A stretch of DNA of 64,000 nt. Origin: Rhizodiscina lignyota (Eukaryota; Ascomycota; Dothideomycetes; Aulographales; Rhizodiscinaceae). The notes below the pieces were generated by a model that made no database searches, was not told where the DNA came from, and saw nothing but the letters and a program-made list of their open reading frames with translations. The DNA is taken from the NCBI GenBank assembly GCA_010015805.1, contig ML978134.1:62001-126000 (forward strand), in the 5' to 3' direction. Below, one piece after another: positions 11,569 to 21,428 of this stretch (positions within the stretch are counted from its first letter, which is position 1; every line of letters starts with the position of its first letter). A program made the position numbers and the translations under genes.

Positions 11569-12107
11569 CTAGTAGTTGCCGTACTGCTGGATGCGGCCTG
11601 GGGCCTGCTGGCTGTTGGGATCGTACTGGTCGTACTGGCCGTAGTGGTCATCGTACATGCGCTCAGCATTCTTCTTTGCGTCATGCTTGGCCTTCTCGCG
11701 GTCGACAAAGTCCTCTCCCTTGGTCTCGGCAAGCTTGTCGACCTCTCCGCCGACGAAGCCGGCAAGGAGCTCCTTGGCAAATGCGTGGTTCACCGTCTTG
11801 CCTGTGAGTAATTGTCAGCAATACTGCTAATACAAGTCAAGGCAGTGTGAAGACGAACCCTCCTTGCGCTGGTGGTCCTCAAAGGCTTTGAATCCAGCAA
11901 AGGCAGCTCCACCAGCGAGAAGCTCATGGCCAAAAGAGCCCTCGTTCTTCACTTGTCCGTCATCATTATAGACCTGCTGGTAGGCGTCATGAGATTCACC
12001 TGGGATACGTTAGCCTGGAGTGTTTGATTGAGAGCATCACGAGGATGGTGGATTGAAGAGGCGATCTGAAGGCGGGGTGTGCAGAGGGGTTGGAGCTTAC
12101 CCCACAT
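11569..12107 (-). CDS. cipC: CipC-like small stress/antibiotic-response protein
   Basis: Three exons: 12107-12101, 11999-11859 and 11801-11569 (126 aa). Exon 1 is only seven coding bases, ATGTGGG, and splicing yields MWGESHDAYQQVYNDDGQ, the typical CipC opening. The body HELLAGGAAFAGFKAFEDHQ, then KTVNHAFAKELLAGFVGGEVDK, matches the conserved CipC core, and the C-terminus is Gln/Tyr-rich. CipC was first described as a concanamycin-induced protein in Aspergillus and is abundant in stressed or infecting hyphae. Its biochemical activity is unknown. A TATATATA box lies ~125 bp upstream of the start, consistent with an inducible gene. Confidence 0.92.
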
Positions 12108-14528
12108 GATTGCAAATTGAGAAATTGATTTGAAAAGGTTCTTTGTGGTTGAAAAGGTTCTTGAAGTTGATTGAGCTTGAGATGATGTGATTGTAGAAGA
12201 AGAGGAAGAAATTTTCAGCACGAGCGGGGTATATATACGCAAGTAGAGCTCTGCTCAGCCCACCTCCATGGTGAAGGCAGTGGAGACAGGACTGGCGTCA
12301 TGATGTGCGTGCTCATTCGTTGCTCAAGTTTCATACCGCGTCTGCATGTGGGGGCATGACGGCGCGTCTCGATCTCATCAGAGCTGCGTGCATGAAGCTG
12401 CCCTCCGGTTGTCAGCGAGCTCCAGCAAAGGCAATCAAACACTTTCTTTCAGCTGATCCAGGGTCCAGCAGAGCTGCGGCATCAAGATTTTGGTAGGCGT
12501 TAAGCCCTTCGCGGCTAGCACTTCGACATCGTCATGGCTGGCGAGACAGGGCCCTGCATTTTGCATAAACCAGGAACGCGTCCCTTGTTCGATCTCCCTC
12601 GCCTTCCCGCCCGCCATGGCTCTCAGGAGGCTCTTCAACAAGTTTCAGGCGGCATGATCGACGGGGGTTTGTTTGCAATTGACGTCAAACTTGTTTCGTG
12701 GCTGGCATTCACTGGCAATTGGGGTGGTGAAACGCAGCGCTTCGTTGGTGTTTGTCGAGCTCATTCCGCTTGGCGATGACGCCAAAGGCGCTCAAGCTCA
12801 AGAAGCTTCCCTTGGCCGCGGGGCAACTCCGTGATCGCCGCTCGCTGACCAGGATGCGTCTCGGTGGTGGTGGTGGCGCTGCAGAGCGTCTGGTGTATTG
12901 TATACTATTACGATAAGCGCCCGACACATGCAACAGCATCCGGTATTTAAAGCCACTAGCGTGTCGTGTCATCCCTTCTGACTTTGCAGCTGTTCTGCTG
13001 GACCTTTCAGTTAGGGCTCAATAAGGTTACAAGGTTCGAAAGAGCAAGGAAATCGACTCAACTGGAATGGTTCTGGAAGACTGCCTTCCCATAACAGCAT
13101 ACACTTAAACTTTGCATTCTATCCGAGGGCCCAAATTGACGAGGATTCTCCTTGGCGAACCTTGTAATTAATTTTATTGTGGCAGTATCGTATTCGAGCG
13201 CGTAGCGTGCCAAGGCCAGCACGCTTGCGCGTCACAGCCGATTACGTCGCTCTCCGCATCGCCTCGGAGGTCCTGCAACAGCTCCAGCGGCATCGAAGCC
13301 GTTAAGAAGCCTGCGACACCCTGGATGATGTGCGTGCTGCGCCTTCTGAACATCATGCCAGGTACCATCCAAAACGTGGGCCCTCTGTGACTTCATCAGG
13401 GGCAACTGCCGCGCCACGCTCGGTCCAGATCCTCACGATCTCCTGAGACGCTCGGCGTCAGCCACACGTCCATATCCAGGTTTTATGCGATCGCGAATAC
13501 GACAACGCATTAGCTTTGGATGGCAGCGTTGATGAGACCAGCGATACGCTGAAGCCAGCTAAATTTCAAGTCAAGGTCATAGAACATGAAGAGTTAGATC
13601 TATGAAGCCGTTATCTAGCAGTGTCAGATGCATATTTCTTTCCAACGCCAATCACCTACGACTCAACAGCATAACCTCTTGCACATGCTGCCTTCTTGCA
13701 CCTTACTTAGAGGCCATACGACACCGATTCCAATCCATCAGTATGAAAATGAGAGAAAAAAGGACCCAACAAATAGCCAAAGGACAACAACAATTCTATC
13801 GAGAAACTGTATCGCCGACAGAGTGTTCTAAAGAAAGCCCGTCAGACTCACAAGAGAGATCATGTCCTTTTATTTAGTCCCCACGAGTCGTATGTACTTG
13901 GGTACTGATTTCCTCTTCTACAACAGCGTCCTCTCGGTCGCTGTGTTTTGCACGATCCACCGACGGTCCGACTCTCATTTCAAATTGTCGCGCGAAGGCT
14001 GGCTGACTGATCACTTATTCACCACTTCTCAAATCCCCCCGTCGACGTGATGCAGCACTTATTGAATAAACACAGCCCCATCGGCTCGCTACAATTACAT
14101 CGCAAAGTGCACTTTTGCATTTCTAAAAGTAACCCTTATCACCAGATGGACTCACTGAGAAGCTGTCATGGTTGCATTTCGGCCTCTTGGCCTTCGTAAA
14201 CTATGCGGCATGCTGTTCCGATATGGTCTGCCACCAGGGAATGACTATTTTCAGCCCCTAAATTATGGTTAATCTCAAGGTTGATCGGAATATGGTAAGT
14301 GTTCCGTGCAAAACGCCTATGTACGTAAGACGTCGCCCTTGAATCTTTCACGGATTCGGCGAAGGCTGTGCGAAAATATACCCGATTAGGACGAAAATAA
14401 CTGTCCACTTCCAGATCCGACCTTTATCCCTTTTCACATCATTTCCCAACCTGGGATTTGTATTATGTCCCATTGCTTCACTATTGAAGCCTTAATAATC
14501 TGGCTTAACCGCCCTGAATGCATTCAGG
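12108..14528. other. 2.4 kb intergenic region, no gene recognised
   Basis: Apart from the cipC promoter nothing was recognised. Overlapping open frames of 60-90 codons occur on both strands around 12.5-13.4 kb, which has moderately high GC, without start context, motifs or plausible introns. The right end is the promoter of the 14.5 kb gene. Confidence 0.55.
12230..12237 (-). promoter_or_regulatory. TATA box of cipC
   Basis: A palindromic TATATATA lies about 125 bp before the cipC ATG, in an otherwise pyrimidine/purine-rich leader. Strong TATA elements are common on highly induced stress genes. Confidence 0.5.
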
Positions 14529-15716
14529 TTGATCTCGAACTGCCATCGGTTACAATCACATCTTCCAAAATCTAGCTCCACTTCATTCTCTCCAATGGCA
14601 GCTTGGAAAGCGAATGTTCTGCTTCACACCTCCCCTTTTCTCTCGATGCCCCTGCAGGACCATGGCTCGCCTCGAAACTCGATCGACAAACCACCGCCAT
14701 ACGAAGAACATCAAATAAACAGTGAAGTCCTAGAACTTCTTTCTATCGATCCCAACACTTTCGACCGAATCCAAGTTCTGAACGAGGAGCGAGCAGAACT
14801 CGAATCACAACGGCTCCGTACATTCTTGACATTCATCCTCCTTATCGACGGCCATCTGGACCACTTCAAACACCCAAGTGAACCTTACAATACCACCCTC
14901 CTCGGAAACTTCCAATCCGTCCAGTGGTTTCATTTTCACACACTCGCAAAAGTACTACTGCATTTCGAGACGCGAACATCAACCTCGCCGCGTCTTACTC
15001 CAACCGAGAAGCGCTTCCTCGGAGCGTATCTGTTCACGAATTTTTTCCTACCAGCAGAGTACGTTGGCCTTCCACTCGAGGTCTTTCACCAAGTATTACT
15101 CTACTACGGACGACATGCCGATCGCTTTGGCCACTATCGGGGACTCTGCGGCACCTATGAGTTTGACTGGTTTAATCGATGGCTCTTCAAACCCTCAACT
15201 TGTGGCGGAGGTTGCTCTCGCGCTGAATTTCATGCCCTACAGAGAATATACCTTCTCCCTTTGGTCTTGCCAACGTGCTCTCTTGCGATAAGACGCTTAC
15301 TCATCGAAGAGGGACTAACATCACGAGACGGGACGAAACACATCACCAACTGCTCATGCGGCGAATGCGTAGTGTTCAGGAAGGATCTTGAACGCGACCT
15401 CAAGAAGATGGTCAAGCAGTCAAACGCTTGCCACCCTAACAGTCACCCCGATTCTTTCTATCTACCGATCTCACCGATGCCCTGCTGGCGAGGAATGAAG
15501 ATTGTGATGCTGGATTCAGACACTGTAATCGGGCCAACCAACCTTGGAAAGGCGTTACTCTGTTTGCGGGAAGTACGCTCAGAGCTCGACGATGTCCTCG
15601 AAAACCTCGGGTCACACGAGGAGATTAGGGAGTGGAAAGATGACGTGAGAGAGAGGGAGTACGAGAAGGGGAGATTCCGGTTCTGGCCAAATTTGAATCG
15701 ATCAAGATCTGTTTAG
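14529..15716 (+). CDS. Uncharacterised fungal protein, ~395 aa
   Basis: A single long open frame without introns. The first ATG gives 395 residues. The ATG at 14595 (MAAWKANV) is an equally plausible start, giving 373. No known domain was recognised. Visible features are a PPPY motif near residue 57, a helical acidic segment (VLNEERAELESQRLR), and aromatic-rich central sequence. A cysteine cluster (CGGGCSRAEF, then CSCGECVVFRKDLERDLKK) could bind metal. The C-terminus is strongly charged (EIREWKDDVREREYEKGRF). There is no signal peptide or transmembrane segment. Codon use and length support a real gene, but function is unknown. Confidence 0.7.
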   Translation: MISNCHRLQSHLPKSSSTSFSPMAAWKANVLLHTSPFLSMPLQDHGSPRNSIDKPPPYEEHQINSEVLELLSIDPNTFDRIQVLNEERAELESQRLRTFLTFILLIDGHLDHFKHPSEPYNTTLLGNFQSVQWFHFHTLAKVLLHFETRTSTSPRLTPTEKRFLGAYLFTNFFLPAEYVGLPLEVFHQVLLYYGRHADRFGHYRGLCGTYEFDWFNRWLFKPSTCGGGCSRAEFHALQRIYLLPLVLPTCSLAIRRLLIEEGLTSRDGTKHITNCSCGECVVFRKDLERDLKKMVKQSNACHPNSHPDSFYLPISPMPCWRGMKIVMLDSDTVIGPTNLGKALLCLREVRSELDDVLENLGSHEEIREWKDDVREREYEKGRFRFWPNLNRSRSV

Positions 15717-15975
15717 GACACGGGCGGAGTGAGGAGTGCGGAGGGATTTTGAACCAGCATCGGCGCATAGCATTGAGGATATCATTGAGGATATCGGAGT
15801 AAAGGGGGTAATTATTAATGCATTACCTGTGGTTTCGGAGCCTAGGTAGTATTACAAGCGTCGAGCGACCATCCATTCGGCTTTGTCTTAGCTAAACGAT
15901 CCTTTAGAATTGCTTCCAACAACAAAGAACCATTCTGACCATTCAAACCTTCCTCTCACCTCCTCACATTCCAAA

Positions 15976-17600
15976 CTACAGCACCGCTTGGGCAGGACCC
16001 GCACGATCTGGAACGTTGACCCACGCCTCGTCGAACCCGACACTTCGCCCCCATCTCGGCTCCTCCTCACCACCGCCCCATCCCTCTACACTGTCGATAA
16101 TCATGTGCCCAATCTGCAACCACATCCCGCTTTGCACTCTCATATCAACATCGCCAATGAACTCGCCTTCGCCCGGCCTCGCCTCCCACTTCCTGCAAAG
16201 CTCCTCAGCCGCCGCGACCGTGCGCAACATCTTGCTCGCATGGCCGTCATCGTTGAAGTTCTTGACGCGCTCGAAGATCTCTTGCCAGCCGGACGGCTTC
16301 TTGGGGCGGTAGCTCGTAACTTCGGATAGAAGTAGAGGAGGTGCGCGGCGGGAGGCGTAGAGCGCAAGATCGATGCGGCCTTTCCATTCGAGAAGACGGA
16401 TCTTGGACGCTGTAGAGAGGGGTGAGTCGGGAGAGAGAAAGGAGGGGAAGAAGATGGAGCTGTTGACGCAGTGCATGTAGTAGAAGTCCATTTTGACGGA
16501 TTTGTTGGGCCGTTGCGCTGCCGCGGTAAAGTAAACTGTATCGTGGTCAGCCATCCGTCATCGATCCACAAGAAGAGGTAGAGATAAAGCATACTCGCGG
16601 CATTCATCATCTCCATCATCTTCTTCTCAAGCTGACTTTCCTGCACAACAAACTGACTCGCAATCTCCAGCATATCATCAGGATCACGCTTCAAGATGCC
16701 ATCGCGGACTTTATTCCCGTCCGCCCAATGTGGCGAGTTCTTCAGCCTCTCATTCCGCTGGATCTCCTCGAGCAGCTCGGGAATGCTCTTCTCGCCCTTA
16801 GCTGTCTTCCTCCGATCCGCCGTCTTCTCTGCCTCGAGCAGTAGACCTCCGATCCACCGATCGTGCACTGCCGTCTGCGCCAGTGCCTCGCACATAATAG
16901 CGGGTTGACGGAACTCCATCCCGAAACCCAAGTGAATCAGAGGATGCAGGAAGCCGGCGAATAAGCGGACCAGCATGTCTTCGGCCTGTTCCGTGCGGGA
17001 GAAGAGATACTCATTTACAACGGCTTCCCAGCCTTTGGACTCCATCTCTTTCTGGAAGAAGACGAGGTAGTCGTGATAGTACTTCTCATTGCCGAGGCAT
17101 TTTTTCCATACGGCAGGATCGTGTAACTGTTCGAAGACCTTCTCTTCTTGAACGATTGGTGATCGTTGGTAAGCACTGTTACGATCGTAGCCCTTTTGCA
17201 GTTGTTCGGGGGTCGCTCCCAGGGCGTAGATGGTTAGGAGATGATGGGCGATATGATTCTGTTCAATGCCTCAGAATACTGGTTGACTAGAAGGCAATGG
17301 CGCTCTGGGAAATACAAAGGTGGCGCAATTGAAGGAATGCTGGGATCATACATGAAATCCTTCCTTATTGAAGAAAATGTGGTGGTTATCATGATTGTCT
17401 TGCAGCAATTCCGATGCCTTGTCGGCAGACTCTTTCTTCAAAGCAGTAAAAAAGACAGGATGAAGAGAGGTATCAAGCTGAACTTTGGACGGAGTAGCCA
17501 TCGTGCGGGCTTGATATCTCTGAAGATTCAGCGTACGGGGACTTCTAGCTTGAAGAATTGGACGATTCGATATCGACTTTAGGACATTGACTGGTTTCAT
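15976..17600 (-). CDS. Questin oxidase-like / AflY-like (DUF4243) oxidoreductase
   Basis: Three exons: 17600-17352, 17258-16595 and 16535-15976 (490 aa). Splicing restores HIFFNKEGFHNHIAHHLLT, the diagnostic N-terminal histidine-rich motif of the DUF4243 family, which includes questin oxidase and the aflatoxin-cluster enzyme AflY/HypA. Further family features are HLGFGMEFRQPAIMCEALA, a central AIYFTAAAQRP and KMDFYYMHCVNSSIFFP. Family members catalyse Baeyer-Villiger-type oxidative ring opening of anthraquinone-derived polyketides, whereas many genomic copies are of unknown substrate. A TATA box 45 bp upstream of the first ATG suggests translation may start at MATPSKVQ (17501). The first 33 residues are basic and could otherwise be a mitochondrial presequence. 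Confidence 0.88.
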
Positions 17601-18162
17601 CGACCGACTCGTAGTACGTGCAGTTTCGTGAAGTCCATGGAAACTTTATACACCCCGCATCGTGTAACTATCGGCGTCTCTTTTTGCCACGAATCCTACC
17701 CGCCAGGCACGTGGTATCGCGTTGAGTTGACGTAATCCAAGCTCCCCAAAGGGGCCTTTAACGCTTCCAAATCGCGGGCTCCAAGGCCCCTGTTCGCGTC
17801 AGCAGCGTCCAGAGTGCGCCGAAGACTGATCTGCAGTGGGGAAGGCCACGGTGGGAATTATCGAAGTCTCGGAATCCGGAGGCGCGAGGGATGACTAAAA
17901 CAACTCTCCTATTGAGCGTGTCGTCAAGATCTAATACCCGAGTCGCGTTTTGACGATTTCTGAATCTGGTAATTCTTAGGGAGCGCTTGTGCTTGTGCAT
18001 TTCTTCAATCAAATTTTGCGCGGACGGCCGAAGTGAAGCCGCTGGCAATCCATTTCCAAATTCCATCTCCCGACTTGAAGTCACGCTTCTTTGTCAGTTG
18101 AAAGTCTCGATTCAATCAACACAAGCTACTGAAATCACACTCGAGAGTCTGACAAAGTCGTG
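17601..18162. other. Divergent promoter region
   Basis: A 560-bp spacer between two divergently transcribed genes (questin-oxidase-like leftward, hydrolase-fold protein rightward). It holds the TATA box at 17645-17650 and no recognisable gene, so the pair could share regulation. Confidence 0.5.
17645..17650 (-). promoter_or_regulatory. TATA box of the questin-oxidase-like gene
   Basis: TATAAA on the minus strand lies 45 bp before the first ATG and ~150 bp before the second in-frame ATG. The spacing favours the second start. Confidence 0.4.
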
Positions 18163-19388
18163 ATGCCTGGAAGACTGCCAACGGAGGCAGACTTTCCTGA
18201 GGGCGTGACGCTTTCAATTGTCCCTCGTACGTACGGAATCTGTATAAACCGCTTCCGTTGACACTGAACTTTCCACCTGCAGAGTCTTCGTCGCATTTCT
18301 GTTTGGTCTAATGCTGTTTCGCCCATTGTCTGTTTCTTACAAAGAATAGCAATCCGTATGTTTCTTTAGCTTCTTGCATGTTTCATCTTCGGATTGTGCA
18401 AAGTAGTTTGGTGTACGCATCATCCCGGGGTGTCTCTCCTAAAAATACATGACTTTGCTGTCGCTCTGTATAGTATACTGAAGGATTGTTTCATGGTCGT
18501 CTGATCATCCTATTGCATCCTGTATATTTGCCTATATCATGTGCCTAATTTGGGCATCCATTCCTTCGCGTTTCGTTCTCGCTGCCGCTCTCGCTATACA
18601 TGGCCCCCAGTCTCTAATTAATTCTACCTACTTTTGTTTTATCATATCCCAGCCTCTTTGGATATTCACCAACTAACCCCTCAACAGCGCCACCAACACA
18701 ACCTCCGACAAACGTTCTCATCCTTCTTCACGGCCTTGGAGACACTCACCTGCCCTTTAAAACCCTCGCATCCCAGCTCTCGTTGCCGGAGACAGCATGC
18801 ATCTCCCTGCGCGCTCCCGCTCCACTACCTTTCGAACTGGATGGCTTCCACTGGGGTGACGACATTATCTTCGACCAGTCCACTGGCGCTATGGATTCGG
18901 ATACAGGTTTCCAGAAGTCAACCAGACTGCTGGTAGAGGATGTCATCTTGAACGGCGTGGTCCGGAAGTGTGGGTACAAGATGAGGGAGATCATGCTGTT
19001 TGGATTTGCGCAGGGGGGGATGGTGGCTCTGAAGGGCGCTGCACAGCTTGCTTCTCCTTCCAGCTCGGTTTCGTCGGATACAGGAGATGAGCTGGGAGGC
19101 GTCATAAGCATAGGCGGAGCGCTACCGTCTTCCGCTCCGCTCTTGGAGGCAGGGAAGAAGGCCAAGACACCAGTATTGATCTGCAAAGCGACTTCTGGCT
19201 CCAGTGTAAGTGACTCTGCAGTACAGAGGATCAAAGGCATCTTCGAATTCGTGGAGGTGAAGGAGTGGAAGAGGAATGGAGACGGAATGATGCGGAATCG
19301 CGAGGAGATGCTGCCTATTATGCAGTTCTTTGCCAGAAGACTTAGAAGCAGGAAAGGTGTGCCACAAGGAGCTGTGGAGATTGGGTGA
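18163..19388 (+). CDS. Alpha/beta-hydrolase-fold protein of the phospholipase/carboxylesterase type, nucleophile absent
   Basis: Two exons: 18163-18226 and 18688-19388 (254 aa). Exon 1 reads MPGRLPTEADFPEGVTLSIV and joins exon 2 in frame across a 461-nt intron, unusually long here. Exon 2 begins with a proline-rich linker and then NVLILLHGLGDTHLPF, the oxyanion-hole strand of acyl-protein-thioesterase-like hydrolases. The nucleophile elbow, GFSQGG in active members, reads GFAQGGM. No usual Asp or His of the triad is evident in the C-terminal part, which ends GDGMMRNREEMLPIMQFFARRL. It keeps the fold but probably not esterase chemistry, and a binding or scaffolding role is inference. Exon 1 is supported by phase and by recalled family N-termini, but an extra small exon inside the long intron cannot be excluded. 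Confidence 0.82.
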
Positions 19389-19662
19389 TGGCCTGCGAGA
19401 GAGGGAGACAGGAGTCGGACATGTGCAAGTTCGCAGATGTGGCGAACATTGATTCAATTAACAGGGGCAATTAGTGAATGCGACTGCGAAGATACAGTAA
19501 ACGTCGATTTGATTCATGGAGAAGACTGATATTTGCGGCTTTGAGGCTGAGACGAGCGTTGGTACGGTTGAGTTTGGGGCATCGCAATTGTGGAGTTGAC
19601 ACGGCTCGTATATTCCATTTGATCAAGACAGGAGATCGATCGAGAACCGACAACTTCGCCTT

Positions 19663-20661
19663 TTAAAATCCATTTGTTTGCTTCTCTACCCTCCTCGCAG
19701 CCGCTGGGAACAGATCCCAAGCATTCCTTCCTACAAATTCAGCATCAAGCCCCATCTCTTTCGATACATTCCTCACTGATGCTCTGTTCTCTTCCATCGT
19801 ATGGACGGTCGAGCATGGAACGCCGCAATCCGCTCCGTAGATGATTCGTTCGGAGCCCACCATTTTCACTGCTGGCTGCAACCCAGTTGCTGCCGTTGCC
19901 GCGGTGTCCACATAGAACCGCTTCAATTGCTCTTCCATTTCCGTTCTGTTCACGTTCTCTGGATTCGGCACCCAGGCCTCTGTTCCGAGCAGTGCCAGTC
20001 GACCAGATAATGCCGGCAATGCACCACCACAGTGCGCTAGGATGATCTTGATATTAGGAAACCTCAACAGAAGGCGGCGATATAACATATCTGTCGCCAC
20101 TCTTGTGGTATCAAACGCGACTTCGATGACTGGGCTTGGTCGGCCGTCTGTGGGACCGGCATACGCATTTGGATGCATGTGTACGACAGCACCTAGGTCA
20201 TCGAGCTTCTGCCATACCGGCAAGAGCGATGGATCTGAGAAGTAAACGCCATTAAGCGTTGAGCAAACCGCGAACCCGTCGGCGTGATATACGTTCACCG
20301 CTTTGTCAATCTCCTTGAGGCATGCGGCGGGATCGTCTGTTGGCAAAGCACATAGCTGTCCGAACCTAGTTGGAGTCTTTTTTACAATTCCCGCACAGTA
20401 TTCATTCGCTGCGCGGAGCTTTGATATATTGTTTGGGATGTAAGAAAGCATCTGCATCTGGATACCGGCGGAGTCCATATAACAGAGTGTGTCGTCGAGG
20501 CTCCATTTGTAGCCTTTTGGTACGAGGAAAAGGCTTTTGATGCGCATGTCTTCAAGAAACGTTTCGAATTCTGCATCGGATATGGGGAGGAAGAAGTGCC
20601 CGTGGACGTCCAGCCAGCCTTTAGGTGTCATTGTGAGAGCCGCGGAAGTATGGTTTATCAC
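19663..20661 (-). CDS. Amidohydrolase-2 family enzyme (decarboxylase-like)
   Basis: A single-exon gene of 332 aa. The metal-binding TIM-barrel motifs are in order: LDVHGHFFLP (the HxH of strand 1), VVHMHPNAY, IILAHCGGALP and IIYGADCGVP, with the conserved Asp. This pattern and length fit the amidohydrolase-2 group, which contains aminocarboxymuconate-semialdehyde decarboxylase and 6-methylsalicylate and related aromatic acid decarboxylases. The substrate is not readable from sequence. There is no targeting signal, so it is probably cytosolic. It converges with the hydrolase-fold gene and follows the questin-oxidase-like gene, a neighbourhood reminiscent of polyketide tailoring. Confidence 0.88.
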   Translation of the reverse strand: MINHTSAALTMTPKGWLDVHGHFFLPISDAEFETFLEDMRIKSLFLVPKGYKWSLDDTLCYMDSAGIQMQMLSYIPNNISKLRAANEYCAGIVKKTPTRFGQLCALPTDDPAACLKEIDKAVNVYHADGFAVCSTLNGVYFSDPSLLPVWQKLDDLGAVVHMHPNAYAGPTDGRPSPVIEVAFDTTRVATDMLYRRLLLRFPNIKIILAHCGGALPALSGRLALLGTEAWVPNPENVNRTEMEEQLKRFYVDTAATAATGLQPAVKMVGSERIIYGADCGVPCSTVHTMEENRASVRNVSKEMGLDAEFVGRNAWDLFPAAARRVEKQTNGF

Positions 20662-21428
20662 AAGCAGATGAAGGTCAATCGATTAAGACAGGTTAATATC
20701 ATGAGAAATAGTGTGTACTGATAGATGACAAGAGAATTGAGCATTGGCTATTCAGCTCTCTAATATCCAGGCACTGCATAACAACTTTCGTACCCGAGAC
20801 AGAAGAATGGAGTTAACGGACTTACAAACGTACACTACTTGCCTCTATTCTACGGAATACCGTAGATAGTGAGCATTTTAAAGGCATCCGGTCTCGCTAT
20901 TATGAGACAGTTGCCCGATTTTGGGGGGAGGCTGAGGTCTTTGGTTCCTTCATGCGTGATGGAGGTAGAGGTGGCGCAAGCGAAAATGGGTTTTGCTCTC
21001 CCGTCCAAAAGTGAGAGCATTCCTGGAAGCTCGATACAAGACAATGCAGTCAGTGTTCATTGAGAATGCATAGTTCCATTGTACATAACGTATCTTTATT
21101 GAAAATAATGTGCATTGCAATACTTCGATATGCCGAAACCATAGCGCAAGCTTCATGTTACTCCCGATTAAGATTGAGCCGTATGCACGGGACGACGAAG
21201 GAGATATGATACATGGTTAACACCAGGAGTCCCACACATCAGTCGCAGAGAGGATGCGCACCAATCGCAAATATGTCAACTTCTATGCTACATGGTTCCT
21301 CAACCTCCTGGCAAAAGTGCTCGTACAAGAGAATGAGTAAAGTATCATCTCAGTATGTACATATCTTACACCTTCCCCAGTATCGATCCCAACTTAGTGG
21401 ATTCCGTACTATCCTCGAACATGGCTTG
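20662..21428. other. Intergenic, no gene recognised
   Basis: Promoter of the leftward amidohydrolase and 3' region of OXA1. Only short open frames were seen. Confidence 0.55.

Noticed and set aside
12435-13417. Genes on either strand in the 12.4-13.4 kb stretch
   Set aside because: Several 60-90 codon frames overlap on both strands without motifs, starts in good context or plausible introns.
15976-20661. Complete secondary-metabolite cluster
   Set aside because: No polyketide synthase, peptide synthetase or terpene cyclase lies in the window, so only tailoring-like genes can be claimed.
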